Shown here one piece after another: positions 9,312-17,718 of a stretch of 64,000 nucleotides of DNA. Within the stretch, counting starts at the first letter, position 1. Each line of letters begins with the position of its first letter. Under the pieces are notes generated by a model. The model did no database searches, was not told the origin of the DNA, and was given only the letters and a program-made list of their open reading frames with translations. The translations under genes and the position numbers were made by a program. This stretch comes from Nitratifractor salsuginis DSM 16511 (GTDB taxonomy: Bacteria > Campylobacterota > Campylobacteria > Campylobacterales > Sulfurovaceae), in the NCBI RefSeq assembly GCF_000186245.1, contig NC_014935.1, positions 1,736,001-1,800,000 on the forward strand. The letters run 5' to 3'.

Positions 9312-9440
9312 TTTTTCTCCTTTTAATTTGGGTTTGAAGCTTCAAGTATAGGGGAAGATGGCTTAGACAGACTTTCGAAATTTATCAAATAACTAATCAT
9401 TATGCTACAATTTTACAACAAAGCGAAGATAGGAATATAA

Positions 9441-9842
9441 ATGAAAAAAACAATGTTGGTTTCGGCTATGGCTCTGCTCCTTACCGCCTGTGCTCCTTCA
9501 CCCGAAGCCCCCGACGGTCATCGAGAGCATACTCCTACTGGACAAAGAGCACATAGTGCCAAACAATATGAAGATCTCGGTGTCCGTTATATCACCGGTG
9601 ACGGCGTGCCAATCGACGGCTACAAAGCGGTGAGCTATCTGGAACGGGCCTGCAGCATGGGGCGTGCCAGCGCCTGCAATGGAGCCGCCTTCATCTTCGC
9701 CGATGCCGAAGGGGGCGTAAAGCAGGACTATAGAAAGGCTCTGGACTACTGGAGCCGTGCCTGCCGGCTGGGTGATCGGACCGGCTGTGCCAATTATGAT
9801 TTGGCCCAGGACAAGCTGCGGGAGCTGCGTGCCTCCCATTGA
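9441..9842 (+). CDS. Small lipoprotein with Sel1-like repeats
   Basis: Lipoprotein signal MALLLTACAPSP (lipobox LTAC). From about residue 42 there are two Sel1/TPR-like repeats (YEDLGVRYITGDGVPIDGYKAVSYLERACSMGRASACNGAAFIFADAEGGVKQDYRKALDYWSRACRLGDRTGCANYDLA) with the paired cysteines (RACSMGRASACN, RACRLGDRTGCAN) typical of the Hcp/SLR proteins of Campylobacterota. The 133 residues make a short, two-repeat member. Likely a periplasmic scaffold; partners unknown. Monocistronic, inserted between two leftward TRAP operons. Confidence 0.8.
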   Translation: MKKTMLVSAMALLLTACAPSPEAPDGHREHTPTGQRAHSAKQYEDLGVRYITGDGVPIDGYKAVSYLERACSMGRASACNGAAFIFADAEGGVKQDYRKALDYWSRACRLGDRTGCANYDLAQDKLRELRASH

Positions 9843-9924
9843 TCACTTCTCTCGAACAAACCCTCTTTTTCAGGGATAGTGACTTTGGTCATTGAACACA
9901 ACGACTCTTTTATGCAATTTTATT

Positions 9925-9942
9925 ATGCGACTGAAGTCGCAT
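9925..9942. terminator. Hairpin downstream of the second TRAP operon
   Basis: ATGCGACT-GA-AGTCGCAT, a perfect 8-bp stem between the Sel1 lipoprotein stop and the leftward dctM stop. On the minus strand it is followed by AATAAAATT, so it probably ends the leftward operon. Confidence 0.45.
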
Positions 9943-9968
9943 CTCCGGGTTCTCGCTCTCTGTGCAGA

Positions 9969-11312
9969 TTACCCGTGGAATCCATAAAGCGTGGGAAAAA
10001 GAACAATCGAAGCCAGGACCAATATCTGTAGGATGATAAAAGGAATGACCCCCCGATAGATATCGGTCGTCTTGACCTCCGGCGGAGCGACCCCCTTGAG
10101 GTAGAAGAGGCTGAAGCCGAAGGGGGGTGTCAGGAAGGAACTCTGAAGGTTCAGTGCGATCAGGATAGCGAACCACATCGGATCGATCCCGATCGTCTGG
10201 GCAATGGGCAGCAGGATCGGCACGACGATGTAGGAGATTTCGAAAAAGTCGATGAAGAAGCCCAGGAACATGATGATCGCCATAGAGAGGATCAGAAAGC
10301 CCCACTTCTCACCGGGAAGCTGGGTCATGAAGTGCTCCACGATTTCGTCGGCACCGCTGTAGATAAAGACCATCGAAAAGGCAGTGGCGCCGACCAGGAT
10401 GGCGAAGACCATGGAGGTGGTCTTGACGGTCTCCAAAGATGCCTCTTTGACCATTTTGTAACTCAGTTTACGATAGAGCGCCGCCAGGATCAGACTGCCC
10501 AAAGCGCCCAGGGAGGCCGATTCCGTCGGCGTGGCGATCCCGGCGAAGATCGATCCCAACACCAGGACGATGAGGGTCAGGGGCGGGATGATGGCGATGA
10601 GGGCCTTTTTGACACTGGCCCCGTATTTCATCCCCTCTTCCGGCTCCAGAGCCGGAGCCACTTCGGGCTTGAGAAAAGAAATAACGAGAATATAGAGAAT
10701 ATAGACTCCCACCAGGGCCATTCCCGGCCAAATGGCCGCTTTGAAGAGGTCGCCGACCGGCAGCTGAAAGACATCAGCCAGGACGATCAGCACGATGGAG
10801 GGGGGAATGATCTGCCCCAGGGTTCCCGCCGCGCAGATGGTTCCGGTAGAAAGCGGTTTATCGTAGCCGTGACGCAACATGATCGGCAGGCTGATGACTC
10901 CCATCGCCACGACCGAGGCGCCTACCACCCCGGTCGAAGCGGCAAGCAGCGCCCCGATGAGCACCGTAGAGATCGCCAAACCTCCCCTCACCTTGCCGAA
11001 GAGCGTCCCCATACTCTCCAACAGCCGCTCGGCCAGCTGGGATTTTTGCAGGACGATCCCCATAAAGATGAAGAGAGGGACTGCCATCAGAATCTTGTTG
11101 GTCATGATGGAGTAGATACGGAAGGGCATCATGCTGAACATGGAGAGAAATTCATCCCACCAATCCGCCAGCGTCACCCCGCCGTCAGGTAGTAGCTCAA
11201 ACAGCGCCGCCAAGGCTCCGAAGTAGATCGAAACCGCCCCGAAGGTAAAAGCGACAGGAAAACCGATCACCAGCAGCAGCAGTGCCGCGCCGAACATAAT
11301 CAGGCCGATCAT
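9969..11312 (-). CDS. TRAP transporter large permease (DctM family), second system
   Basis: 447-residue DctM homologue, longer than the first copy because of an enlarged cytoplasmic loop after about residue 60 (DGGVTLADWWDEFLSMF) that is typical of the larger TakM-type permeases. Signatures: LLLVIGFPVAFTFGAVS, AASTGVVGASVVAMGVISLPIML, GQIIPPSIVLIVLAD, LTPPFGFSLFYLKGV. It overlaps the small permease by 4 bases. The partner binding protein is of TakP type, suggesting 2-oxoacid transport. Confidence 0.92.
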   Translation of the reverse strand: MIGLIMFGAALLLLVIGFPVAFTFGAVSIYFGALAALFELLPDGGVTLADWWDEFLSMFSMMPFRIYSIMTNKILMAVPLFIFMGIVLQKSQLAERLLESMGTLFGKVRGGLAISTVLIGALLAASTGVVGASVVAMGVISLPIMLRHGYDKPLSTGTICAAGTLGQIIPPSIVLIVLADVFQLPVGDLFKAAIWPGMALVGVYILYILVISFLKPEVAPALEPEEGMKYGASVKKALIAIIPPLTLIVLVLGSIFAGIATPTESASLGALGSLILAALYRKLSYKMVKEASLETVKTTSMVFAILVGATAFSMVFIYSGADEIVEHFMTQLPGEKWGFLILSMAIIMFLGFFIDFFEISYIVVPILLPIAQTIGIDPMWFAILIALNLQSSFLTPPFGFSLFYLKGVAPPEVKTTDIYRGVIPFIILQILVLASIVLFPTLYGFHG

Positions 11313-11848
11313 TCGATCACCTCCTCTTCGGGCTCGGGAAGCGGAGGCTCGACCCCCCGAAGGATGTTGATGTTGTGAAGCATAAAGTTAAAAGCGCAAA
11401 AGATCAGGAAAGCAAACGCCAGAGGGATCTGTGCCTTGATGATCCAGCGATAGGGCAACCCTCCCGGATCTTCGCTGATCTCGTGGGTCGTATAGGCATC
11501 CATCACGAAATCCCAGGAGCCGTAGATCACCAGCAGCGCCAGCGGCAGTAGGAAAAAGATGGTCCCGAGAATATTGATCCAGGCCTGCTTGCAGGGGCTG
11601 AGCCGATCGTAGAGGAAGTCCACCCGTACGTGGGCGTTGTAGCGCAGTGCATAGCCGGTGCCGTAGAGCATGATCACGGCAAAAGTGTGCCACTCCAGCT
11701 CCTGCATAGCGATGGAACTGTCGTGAAAGACATAGCGCATCATCACATCCCAGGCCACATTGAAAATGAGCCAGATCATCAAAATCCCGGTCAGGTATCC
11801 GACGGCATCGATGATCTTGTCGGTGATCTTTTCCAGTTTGCTCAGCAA
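11309..11848 (-). CDS. TRAP transporter small permease (DctQ family), second system
   Basis: 179 residues, four TM segments. It carries the family pattern VAWDVMMRYVFHDSSIAMQELEWHTFAVIMLYGTGYAL and ALRYNAHVRVDFLYDRLS. It ends with an acidic tail (EPPLPEPEEEVIE). The stop overlaps the dctM start, and the gene sits between the binding protein and the large permease. Confidence 0.9.
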   Translation of the reverse strand: MLSKLEKITDKIIDAVGYLTGILMIWLIFNVAWDVMMRYVFHDSSIAMQELEWHTFAVIMLYGTGYALRYNAHVRVDFLYDRLSPCKQAWINILGTIFFLLPLALLVIYGSWDFVMDAYTTHEISEDPGGLPYRWIIKAQIPLAFAFLIFCAFNFMLHNINILRGVEPPLPEPEEEVIE

Positions 11849-11966
11849 AGAGAATCCTTTGGGTTTAGTTATTAGTCATTGGTCATTAGTCATTGGGAGA
11901 TTGAGAGATTGGGAGATTGGATTAGTAGTCATTTTATAAAGAGCTCTAATACCAATGACTAATCGC

Positions 11967-11992
11967 GTAACGAACGCTACAGCGTTCGTTAC
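11967..11992 (-). terminator. Palindrome spanning the takP-like stop codon
   Basis: GTAACGAACGCT-AC-AGCGTTCGTTAC, a perfect 12-bp stem whose outer end includes the TAA stop (11989-11991) of the binding protein. It is flanked by a run of decayed direct repeats (TAGTCATTGG, GAGATTGG) at 11870-11935. As with the first TRAP operon, the hairpin lies between the binding protein and the permeases. Confidence 0.55.
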
Positions 11993-13074
11993 TTTGTAAT
12001 GCCCAGCTCTTTGGACATCTGCAGATAGTAATACTGGCTCATCATCGACCAGTCGCGGGCTTTCTTCATATAGGAGAAGTAGTCGTCGCGAATCTCTTTA
12101 AACTTGGGGTTTTTGGCCGCATACTCGTCGTAGACTTCGTCTGCCGCTTTTTTCAGTGCCTTGAGTACCGGAAGGGGGAAAGTCTTGACCTGGATATCGG
12201 GGTGCTCTTTTTTCATTTTTTGCCATGCATCGACCGATTCGGCAAAGTTCTCGATATACATATCCATCGCCGCCGCTTTCATCCCGACTTCCAGCATCGT
12301 CTGATACTTCTTGGGCAGTTTGTCGAAGGCCTTTTTGTTGACCAGGAACTGCATCTCGGAAGCGGGCTCATGCCAGCCGGTGTAGTAATATTTGGCGACT
12401 TTGTGGAAGCCCATCTTGATATCCATACCGGGCCCGACCCACTCCAAAGCGTCGATGGTGCCGCGGTCGAGTGCTGTATAGAGCTCCCCGGCGGGAATGT
12501 TGGTCACGTTGACGCCCAGCTTGGCCATGACCTCTCCGGCCAGGCCGGGGATACGCATTTTGAGCCCCTTGAGGTCATCGACGGTCTTGATCTCCTTGCG
12601 GAACCAACCCCCCATCTGGTTGCCGGTATTTCCGCCGGGATAGCTGTAGACACCGAACTTGTCGTAGACCTCTTTCATATATTTCATCCCGTTGCCGTAG
12701 TAGAACCAGGCATACTGCTCGGAGGGGGTCATGCCGAAGGGAACCGTGGTAAACCAAACGGTATTGATATCTTTACCCTTCCAGTAATAGGAACCGCTGT
12801 GTCCCATCTGATACTGGCCGCCTTTGACCATATCGAGGATCCCCAGAGGCGCTTTGTGCTTCTCTTTTCCCTCCACCTTGATAATAAACTGACCGTCGCT
12901 CATCTCTTTCATCCAAGCCGCCAGCTTCGCCGGAGGAGACGCCAGAGGAGTCAAGGTGGAAGGCCAGGTCTCCGCCAGCTTCCAGCGGATCTTTTTGGCC
13001 GCTACTGGAGAAGCCAGCACCATCGCAGCGGCTGCCACCGCACTGATCTTGAGGATCGTCTTTTTCATTTTCAC
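11989..13074 (-). CDS. TRAP transporter substrate-binding protein, TakP-like (2-oxoacid type)
   Basis: 361-residue periplasmic binding protein. Signal peptide KISAVAAAAMVLASPVAA, then the larger DctP-type fold with WKLAETWPSTLTP, MVKGGQYQMGHSGSYYWKGKD, LKGLKMRIPGLAGEVMAKLG and YTALDRGTIDALEWVGPGMD. The last is a hallmark of the TakP/DctP7 subgroup that binds pyruvate or other alpha-keto acids with Na+. Length (about 360) also matches that subgroup. Its neighbourhood with porCDAB (pyruvate:ferredoxin oxidoreductase) fits uptake of pyruvate or 2-oxoglutarate; this substrate is inference. Confidence 0.88.
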   Translation of the reverse strand: MKMKKTILKISAVAAAAMVLASPVAAKKIRWKLAETWPSTLTPLASPPAKLAAWMKEMSDGQFIIKVEGKEKHKAPLGILDMVKGGQYQMGHSGSYYWKGKDINTVWFTTVPFGMTPSEQYAWFYYGNGMKYMKEVYDKFGVYSYPGGNTGNQMGGWFRKEIKTVDDLKGLKMRIPGLAGEVMAKLGVNVTNIPAGELYTALDRGTIDALEWVGPGMDIKMGFHKVAKYYYTGWHEPASEMQFLVNKKAFDKLPKKYQTMLEVGMKAAAMDMYIENFAESVDAWQKMKKEHPDIQVKTFPLPVLKALKKAADEVYDEYAAKNPKFKEIRDDYFSYMKKARDWSMMSQYYYLQMSKELGITK

Positions 13075-13221
13075 TCCTTGGGAAATGGAATAACGGTAAA
13101 TTGTAGCTCAAAGAGACTAAATGACAAATTGAGAATTGAGAATTGAGGAGAGAAGAACTAGTAACTAGAAACGAGTAACTAGTAATTTATTAATCGAAGA
13201 AGATATGGCAAAACAAACTTC

Positions 13222-13301
13222 GATGTAGAAAGTTTCGGATTTGGTATAGATTCGTTCGAGGCGTGTGAGTGGAACGAGGGAGCTTACTCAAAGTAAGTGA
13301 C
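13222..13301. repeat. Intergenic repeat copy A
   Basis: About 80 bp beginning GATGTAGAAAGTTTCGGATT and ending CTTACTCAAAGTAAGTGAC. It is almost identical to copy C at 13455-13534 and related to copy B. It contains the small hairpin CTTACT-CAA-AGTAAG and is followed by non-coding sequence. Confidence 0.8.
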
Positions 13302-13339
13302 AAAACGTCGAGAAATATTTTTTAGCGATCAAGGATGAT

Positions 13340-13438
13340 TACGGATTTGCCGTAGATTTGTTCGAGATGCGTGAGTGAAGCGAGAGAGCGTACTTAAAGT
13401 ACGTGACCGAGCAGAACGAAGCAGCTCGGGCGAAGATA
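13340..13438. repeat. Intergenic repeat copy B (diverged)
   Basis: Same layout as copies A and C with many substitutions: GGATTTGCCGTAGATTTGTT, then GCGTACTTAAAGTACGTGAC (hairpin CGTACTT/AAGTACG), then CCGAG...CTCGG flanking CAGAACGAAGCAG. The three copies fill the 507-bp gene-free stretch between the TRAP operon and porB; I see no gene in it. Confidence 0.7.
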
Positions 13439-13454
13439 CGGTAAAAACTACTTA

Positions 13455-13534
13455 GATGTAGAAAGTTTCGGATTTGGTATAGATTCGTTCGAGGCGTGTG
13501 AGTGGAGCGAAGGAGCTTACTCAAAGTAAGTGAC
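13455..13534. repeat. Intergenic repeat copy C
   Basis: Nearly identical to copy A over 80 bp (two or three substitutions), 233 bp away in the same orientation. It continues into CCGAGTGCAACGAAGCGACTCGG, a hairpin (CCGAGT/ACTCGG) that runs up to the porB stop. Confidence 0.8.
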
Positions 13535-13581
13535 CGAGTGCAACGAAGCGACTCGGACGAAGATGTGCCGAAGCCGAAACT

Positions 13582-14535
13582 TTATACCTTGGCTTCTTCG
13601 CGGCGTTGCAGATACTCCCACTTCTCATTGATCTCTTTCTGGATCCGATCGATCACGTGCCGGTTCTCCGGCTTGAAGAGGTGCTTGTAGCGTCCCTGGG
13701 CCGCCAGGTACTCCTCGACCGGGATGACGTTTTTGGGTCGGTAGAGAATGTTGAGCTCGGTCCCGTTGATGATCTCATAGATGGGGAACATCAGTGTGTC
13801 GGTCGCCAGGTCGGTGATGTGGATCGTATCTTTGGGGTTGAACTTCCACTCGGTGGTACAGGCGCTGACGGTGTTGATGAAACAGGGCCCTTCGGTCTCG
13901 AGGGCTTTTTGGAAACCTTTGGCCATGATCTTCCACTTGTTGGGAGCCAGCTGGGCGACATAGGGGGCTCCGTGTGCAGCCATGATGGCGACCATATCTT
14001 TTTTCTTCTGCTTCTTCCCGTAGCTGACCCGGCCCGCCTGGGCGGTCGACGTATGGGCACCGATCGGAGTCGAAGAGGAGCGCTGGCCGCCGGTATTGGC
14101 ATAGTTTTCATTGTCGAGGCAAATGTAGGTAAAGTCATGGCCACGCTCGACTGCACCGGAGAGCCACTGGAATCCGATGTCGTAGGTCGCACCGTCCCCG
14201 CCAAACGCGACGAACTTGACGGGAGCATCGGGATCTTTGAGGGTCCCTTTGCGCTTGCGGGCCTTGTACATCGCTTCGGCACCCGAAGCGGCGGAGGCAG
14301 CGTTCTCGAATCCGATGTGGATCCAGGAGGTATCCCAGGAGGTGTAGGGATAGACCGCCGTACAGACTTCGAGGCATCCGGTGGCGCTTGCGATCACCAG
14401 GTTGTCGTCGGTAGCGTTCATCAGTTCCCGAACGATCATCGAGTGGGCACAGCCGGGACAGAGGAGATGCGCTCCTTCGAAGCGCTCGTTGGCGGTGGAA
14501 AATTCTTTCAGGTTTTTAATGGATTGCAATGCCAT
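13582..14535 (-). CDS. porB: Pyruvate:ferredoxin oxidoreductase, beta subunit (TPP-binding)
   Basis: 317-residue subunit that binds thiamine diphosphate and a [4Fe-4S] cluster. It shows the cysteines of LLCPGCAHSM and ATGCLEVCTAVYPYTSW, and the TPP motif FGGDGATYDIGFQWLSGA...CLDNENYANTGGQ (GDG to N spacing). A further Cys in NTVSACTTEW is the usual fourth ligand. Last gene of a porCDAB operon, with one base between its start and porA. Catalyses pyruvate + CoA + oxidised ferredoxin to acetyl-CoA + CO2, or the reverse in the reductive TCA cycle. Confidence 0.93.
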   Translation of the reverse strand: MALQSIKNLKEFSTANERFEGAHLLCPGCAHSMIVRELMNATDDNLVIASATGCLEVCTAVYPYTSWDTSWIHIGFENAASAASGAEAMYKARKRKGTLKDPDAPVKFVAFGGDGATYDIGFQWLSGAVERGHDFTYICLDNENYANTGGQRSSSTPIGAHTSTAQAGRVSYGKKQKKKDMVAIMAAHGAPYVAQLAPNKWKIMAKGFQKALETEGPCFINTVSACTTEWKFNPKDTIHITDLATDTLMFPIYEIINGTELNILYRPKNVIPVEEYLAAQGRYKHLFKPENRHVIDRIQKEINEKWEYLQRREEAKV

Positions 14536-14536
14536 T

Positions 14537-15778
14537 TCAGCTCCTTTTCATCTCATAAAATCCCAGCTTGGGTCCGCGCAGACCGCTGAACTGCTGTACG
14601 GGTGTTGTAATGTATCCGACATCGGCATTGGCCTTCTGCTCTCTGAAGATCCGCTTGGCTTCTTCGACGGAGAAGTCCCGGCCTCCGAGTCCGTAGATAA
14701 AGTTGGTCACCATCGGGCGCTGATCGGCGGGGATGGTCGCCAAGGCTCCGCAGGTTTCGTTATAGAGGGCACCCATGGCTCCCATAGGGCAGGAGCGGTC
14801 GAGGGCTGCGACGCATTTCAGTCCCGCCAGGCTCTCTCTGAGCTCTTCGAAGGGGAAGGGGCGGATACAGCGGGGAGCGACGACCCCTGCCTTGATCCCC
14901 TCCTCTTCCCGCAGTTGCTTGGCGGCAAGAATGGAAGTTTCGACGGTACTGCCCAGGGCGAGGATCGCCACTTCGGCATCTTCCATCATATAGGTTTCCA
15001 GACGCTTGTATTTCCGTCCGGTCTTCTTCTCGAACTCGTCGAAGACCCGGTCGATCACCGTATAGGAATCCATCAGCGCGCGGTGCTGCTTCGCTTTATG
15101 CTCGTAGTGCCAATCCTCCTCGGTCTGGGCTCCGTAGGTGACGGGCTTGGAGAAGTCGAGCATCTCTTCGACGGGCTTATAGTCACCGACAAAAGCGTAG
15201 GCTTCGTCGTCGCTGAGAGGATGTATATTCTGGGCAGTGTGGGAAGTGACAAAGCCGTCTTGATGGACCATCACCGGCAGGCGGACATTGATGTCTTCGC
15301 CGATTTTGAAAGCGCAGAGGTTCAGGTCGTAAGCCTCCTGGGCATTGAAGGCATCGAGCTGGACCCAGCCGCTGTCGCGTCCCAGATACATATCGCCGTG
15401 ATCACCCCGGACGTTCAGCGGAGAAGCCAGAGCCCGGTTGACGACATTGAGGACGATGGGCAGGCGCATTCCGGATGCCTGGTAAAGCACCTCGACCATC
15501 AGCATATATCCCTGAGACGATGTGGCGGTCGCGACCCGTCCTCCGGCAGCGGCGGCACCGACGCAGGTAGACATCGCGCCGTGCTCCGATTCGACCATGA
15601 CATATTCACCGTCGATATACCCGTTGGCGACGAAGGCTCCATAGGTTTCCACGATCGGGGTGGAGGGGGTGATGGGATAGGCGGCGACCACATCCACCTG
15701 GGCTTGCCGCAGCGCCTGGGCGGCGGCGTAGTTTCCGTCCCAGACTTCGACTTCATTCAGTTGCATTTTCTCAGCCAT
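14537..15778 (-). CDS. porA: Pyruvate:ferredoxin oxidoreductase, alpha subunit
   Basis: 413 residues. The N-terminal domain starts EVWDGNYAAAQALRQAQVDVVAAYPITPSTPIVETY, the family signature containing the substrate/CoA-contacting YPITPST. The EHGAMSTCVGAAAAGGRVATATSSQG stretch provides the TPP pyrimidine-side contacts. The C-terminal half holds the Rossmann-like domain II (VAILALGSTVETS). Together with beta it forms the catalytic heterodimer. Nine bases separate it from porD. Confidence 0.93.
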   Translation of the reverse strand: MAEKMQLNEVEVWDGNYAAAQALRQAQVDVVAAYPITPSTPIVETYGAFVANGYIDGEYVMVESEHGAMSTCVGAAAAGGRVATATSSQGYMLMVEVLYQASGMRLPIVLNVVNRALASPLNVRGDHGDMYLGRDSGWVQLDAFNAQEAYDLNLCAFKIGEDINVRLPVMVHQDGFVTSHTAQNIHPLSDDEAYAFVGDYKPVEEMLDFSKPVTYGAQTEEDWHYEHKAKQHRALMDSYTVIDRVFDEFEKKTGRKYKRLETYMMEDAEVAILALGSTVETSILAAKQLREEEGIKAGVVAPRCIRPFPFEELRESLAGLKCVAALDRSCPMGAMGALYNETCGALATIPADQRPMVTNFIYGLGGRDFSVEEAKRIFREQKANADVGYITTPVQQFSGLRGPKLGFYEMKRS

Positions 15779-15787
15779 GACAATCCT

Positions 15788-16237
15788 TTACTTTTTCTCT
15801 TTCTTTTTCTTCTCGGGCCACTGGGAGAGGGCACTCTCCAGATCCTCCGCTTCGGCAAACATCAGCAGGGACTTGGGGTTGGTGGGGCAGACTTCGACAC
15901 AGACGCCGCACCCTTTGCAGTGATCGTAATCGATTCCCAGCATCTGCTTGTCCCGGGAGATGATGGAGGTATCGGGGCACCAGACCCAGCAGTTTTGGCA
16001 GTCGATGCAGATATCCCGGTTGTAGACCGGCTTGATCACCCGCCAGGAGGCGACGGTCGCCGTATAGCTGCTGAAATCGCTGTAGGGGCGCTCTTCAGGA
16101 CGGATATGCGCCACATTTTCCACTTCCTGTTCGAAGGAGTTGAGGACGACCCCGTGGGTCACTTCATCCCAGCCTACCAGCTCTTCGGCACCCAGTTCCC
16201 GGATACCGCGTTTGTCGGTTGCCAATACACCTTTCAT
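15788..16237 (-). CDS. porD: Pyruvate:ferredoxin oxidoreductase, delta subunit (2[4Fe-4S] ferredoxin domain)
   Basis: 149 residues. The C-terminal half has two ferredoxin-type clusters: CIDCQNCWVWCPD and CKGCGVCVEVCPTNP. It wires the catalytic alpha/beta core to soluble ferredoxin. The N-terminal 80 residues (GAEELVGWDEVTHGVVL) form the usual PorD extension. It ends with a basic tail (EKKKKEKK). Between porC and porA. Confidence 0.92.
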   Translation of the reverse strand: MKGVLATDKRGIRELGAEELVGWDEVTHGVVLNSFEQEVENVAHIRPEERPYSDFSSYTATVASWRVIKPVYNRDICIDCQNCWVWCPDTSIISRDKQMLGIDYDHCKGCGVCVEVCPTNPKSLLMFAEAEDLESALSQWPEKKKKEKK

Positions 16238-16249
16238 GTCGATCCTTTC

Positions 16250-16813
16250 TTATTTCACTTCGTTGTAGGCACGGGTGATCGCGCGCATGTTCCCGTCGAT
16301 GATCTTCTGGGGGAATTTGGCAAGAACCCGTTTCATCGCATCCAGGAAAAAGTCGAGCTCGAACATCCCGGAGACTTTGACCCAGGCACCCAGCATCGGG
16401 GCATTGGGGATGGCACGCCCGATCTCATCCATGGAGATCTGCATGCAGTCGACCACATGGACACGATCTTTTTTATCCTGAAGCTCGGGGATCTGGGCGA
16501 TCAGCTCCTCTTTGCTCATATGGGTCGTGATGACATACTGTGTCTCGGGCTTGTCGTTTTCGGTGATGTTGTCGGTAAAGGCAAGCGCCGGGTCGATGAC
16601 CAGAACATAGTCGGGGCGCATGAATTTTTCATGGTTGATGATCGGCTCATCGTCGATCCGGTTGTAGGCGCGCATCGCCGCCCCCCGCTTGGCGGAACCG
16701 TAAAGGGCGAAGGCTTGAACCTCTTTGCCGGTCGTGGAGACGACGTCTCCCAAACCCTTGGCACCGGTCACGGCTCCCTGTCCGGCACGGGAATGCCATC
16801 TGATCTCTATCAT
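16250..16813 (-). CDS. porC: Pyruvate:ferredoxin oxidoreductase, gamma subunit
   Basis: 187 residues with the signature start MIEIRWHSRAGQGAVTGAKGL and PEFGSERRG-like KRGAAMRAYNRID, typical of the PorC/VorC CoA-binding subunit. First gene of the operon in transcription order (C-D-A-B), the arrangement common in Campylobacterota. Preceded by GAGGAGGATTT. The complex is probably PorABCD (pyruvate) rather than OorABCD (2-oxoglutarate), based on subunit sizes and order; this is not certain. Confidence 0.92.
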   Translation of the reverse strand: MIEIRWHSRAGQGAVTGAKGLGDVVSTTGKEVQAFALYGSAKRGAAMRAYNRIDDEPIINHEKFMRPDYVLVIDPALAFTDNITENDKPETQYVITTHMSKEELIAQIPELQDKKDRVHVVDCMQISMDEIGRAIPNAPMLGAWVKVSGMFELDFFLDAMKRVLAKFPQKIIDGNMRAITRAYNEVK

Positions 16814-16875
16814 AAATCCTCCTCGAACTTGGAAATTGAACCTATTGTAATCGGCTGAGCTTAAAAGAGCCTTTT

Positions 16876-17550
16876 TTATGAGGGTTCAACGGGTGTTTGG
16901 GCGATCAGTGTCACAGCGCTCAACGCATCGGGGGCCAAACGCTCTCCGCAACGCCGCAGGTCCTCCTCTTTCCCGTAGCCGCAGAGCAGCCCGATCCCCT
17001 CGATCCCCGCCCGGCGCGCCGCCTCCAGGTCCATACAGGTATCGCCGATCATCCAGCATCCCTTTGGGGGACACCCCATCCGCTTCAGAGCGGAGAGGAT
17101 CGGCTCGGGGTGGGGTTTGTGCCGGGTGACATCTTCGCTGCCGATCAACACATCGAAATACTCCATCAGCCCGAAATGCTCCATCAGTTCCTGGGAGTAG
17201 AGGCCGGTCTTGGTGGTCACGATCCCCAGGCGGGCGAACTCCGCCGCTTTTTTCACTGCAGCTTCAGCCCCGGGGAGCAGAACGGTCTTTTGAGTGTGGA
17301 CCTGCCGGTAATTCTCTTTGTAGGTCCGGACATAGTCGTCGATCCGCTCTTCGGGTACCCCCAGCTTGCGATACATATCGGCCAGTGGATGCCCCACCTG
17401 TGCTTTGATCACCTCCACATCAGGCACTTCACCCCCCAGAATTTCGAAGCTCCGGGCGAAACTCTCCAGAATCGCTTCCGTCGAATCGATCAGGGTACCG
17501 TCGAGATCGAAGAGGATGGTGTATGGTCGTCGGTTGTCGGATATTGGCAT
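16876..17550 (-). CDS. HAD-family hydrolase, phosphoglycolate-phosphatase-like
   Basis: 224 residues with the HAD motifs in order: ILFDLDGTLIDSTEAI (nucleophile Asp and acid/base Asp), helical cap, LGIVTTKTGL (motif II Thr), Lys in RHKPHPEPILSALKRM, and motif IV MIGDTCMDLEAARRAG. Typical Gph/PgmB-like size. Substrate not predictable. Alone in its transcription unit; the GC-rich C-terminal codons extend close to porC. Confidence 0.85.
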   Translation of the reverse strand: MPISDNRRPYTILFDLDGTLIDSTEAILESFARSFEILGGEVPDVEVIKAQVGHPLADMYRKLGVPEERIDDYVRTYKENYRQVHTQKTVLLPGAEAAVKKAAEFARLGIVTTKTGLYSQELMEHFGLMEYFDVLIGSEDVTRHKPHPEPILSALKRMGCPPKGCWMIGDTCMDLEAARRAGIEGIGLLCGYGKEEDLRRCGERLAPDALSAVTLIAQTPVEPS

Positions 17551-17697
17551 TTTTACTCCATATTATAAATAGTCACAAGTCGCAAGTATTTTTTGAGTGT
17601 TAAGCGTCGAGCGCTGAGTGTTGAGAGTTTTTCTCGGTTGCAGCAAATCAAAAATTCTCAATTTCGGTTCCTCACTCCTCATTCCTCACTCCTCACT

Positions 17698-17718
17698 GGA
17701 TTGAGCTCCGCTCAATCC
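17698..17718 (-). terminator. Palindrome spanning the stop codon of the solute-binding protein gene
   Basis: GGATTGAGC-TCC-GCTCAATCC, a perfect 9-bp stem. The TGA stop (17712-17714) lies in the right arm. Downstream on the minus strand is a run of CCTCACTCCT-type direct repeats (17670-17697) and no T-tract, so termination efficiency is uncertain. Confidence 0.5.

Noticed and set aside
14381-16858. 825-codon open frame on the plus strand across porABCD
   Set aside because: It runs antisense through four well-conserved por genes, has no recognisable domain, and is an artefact of GC-rich codon usage.
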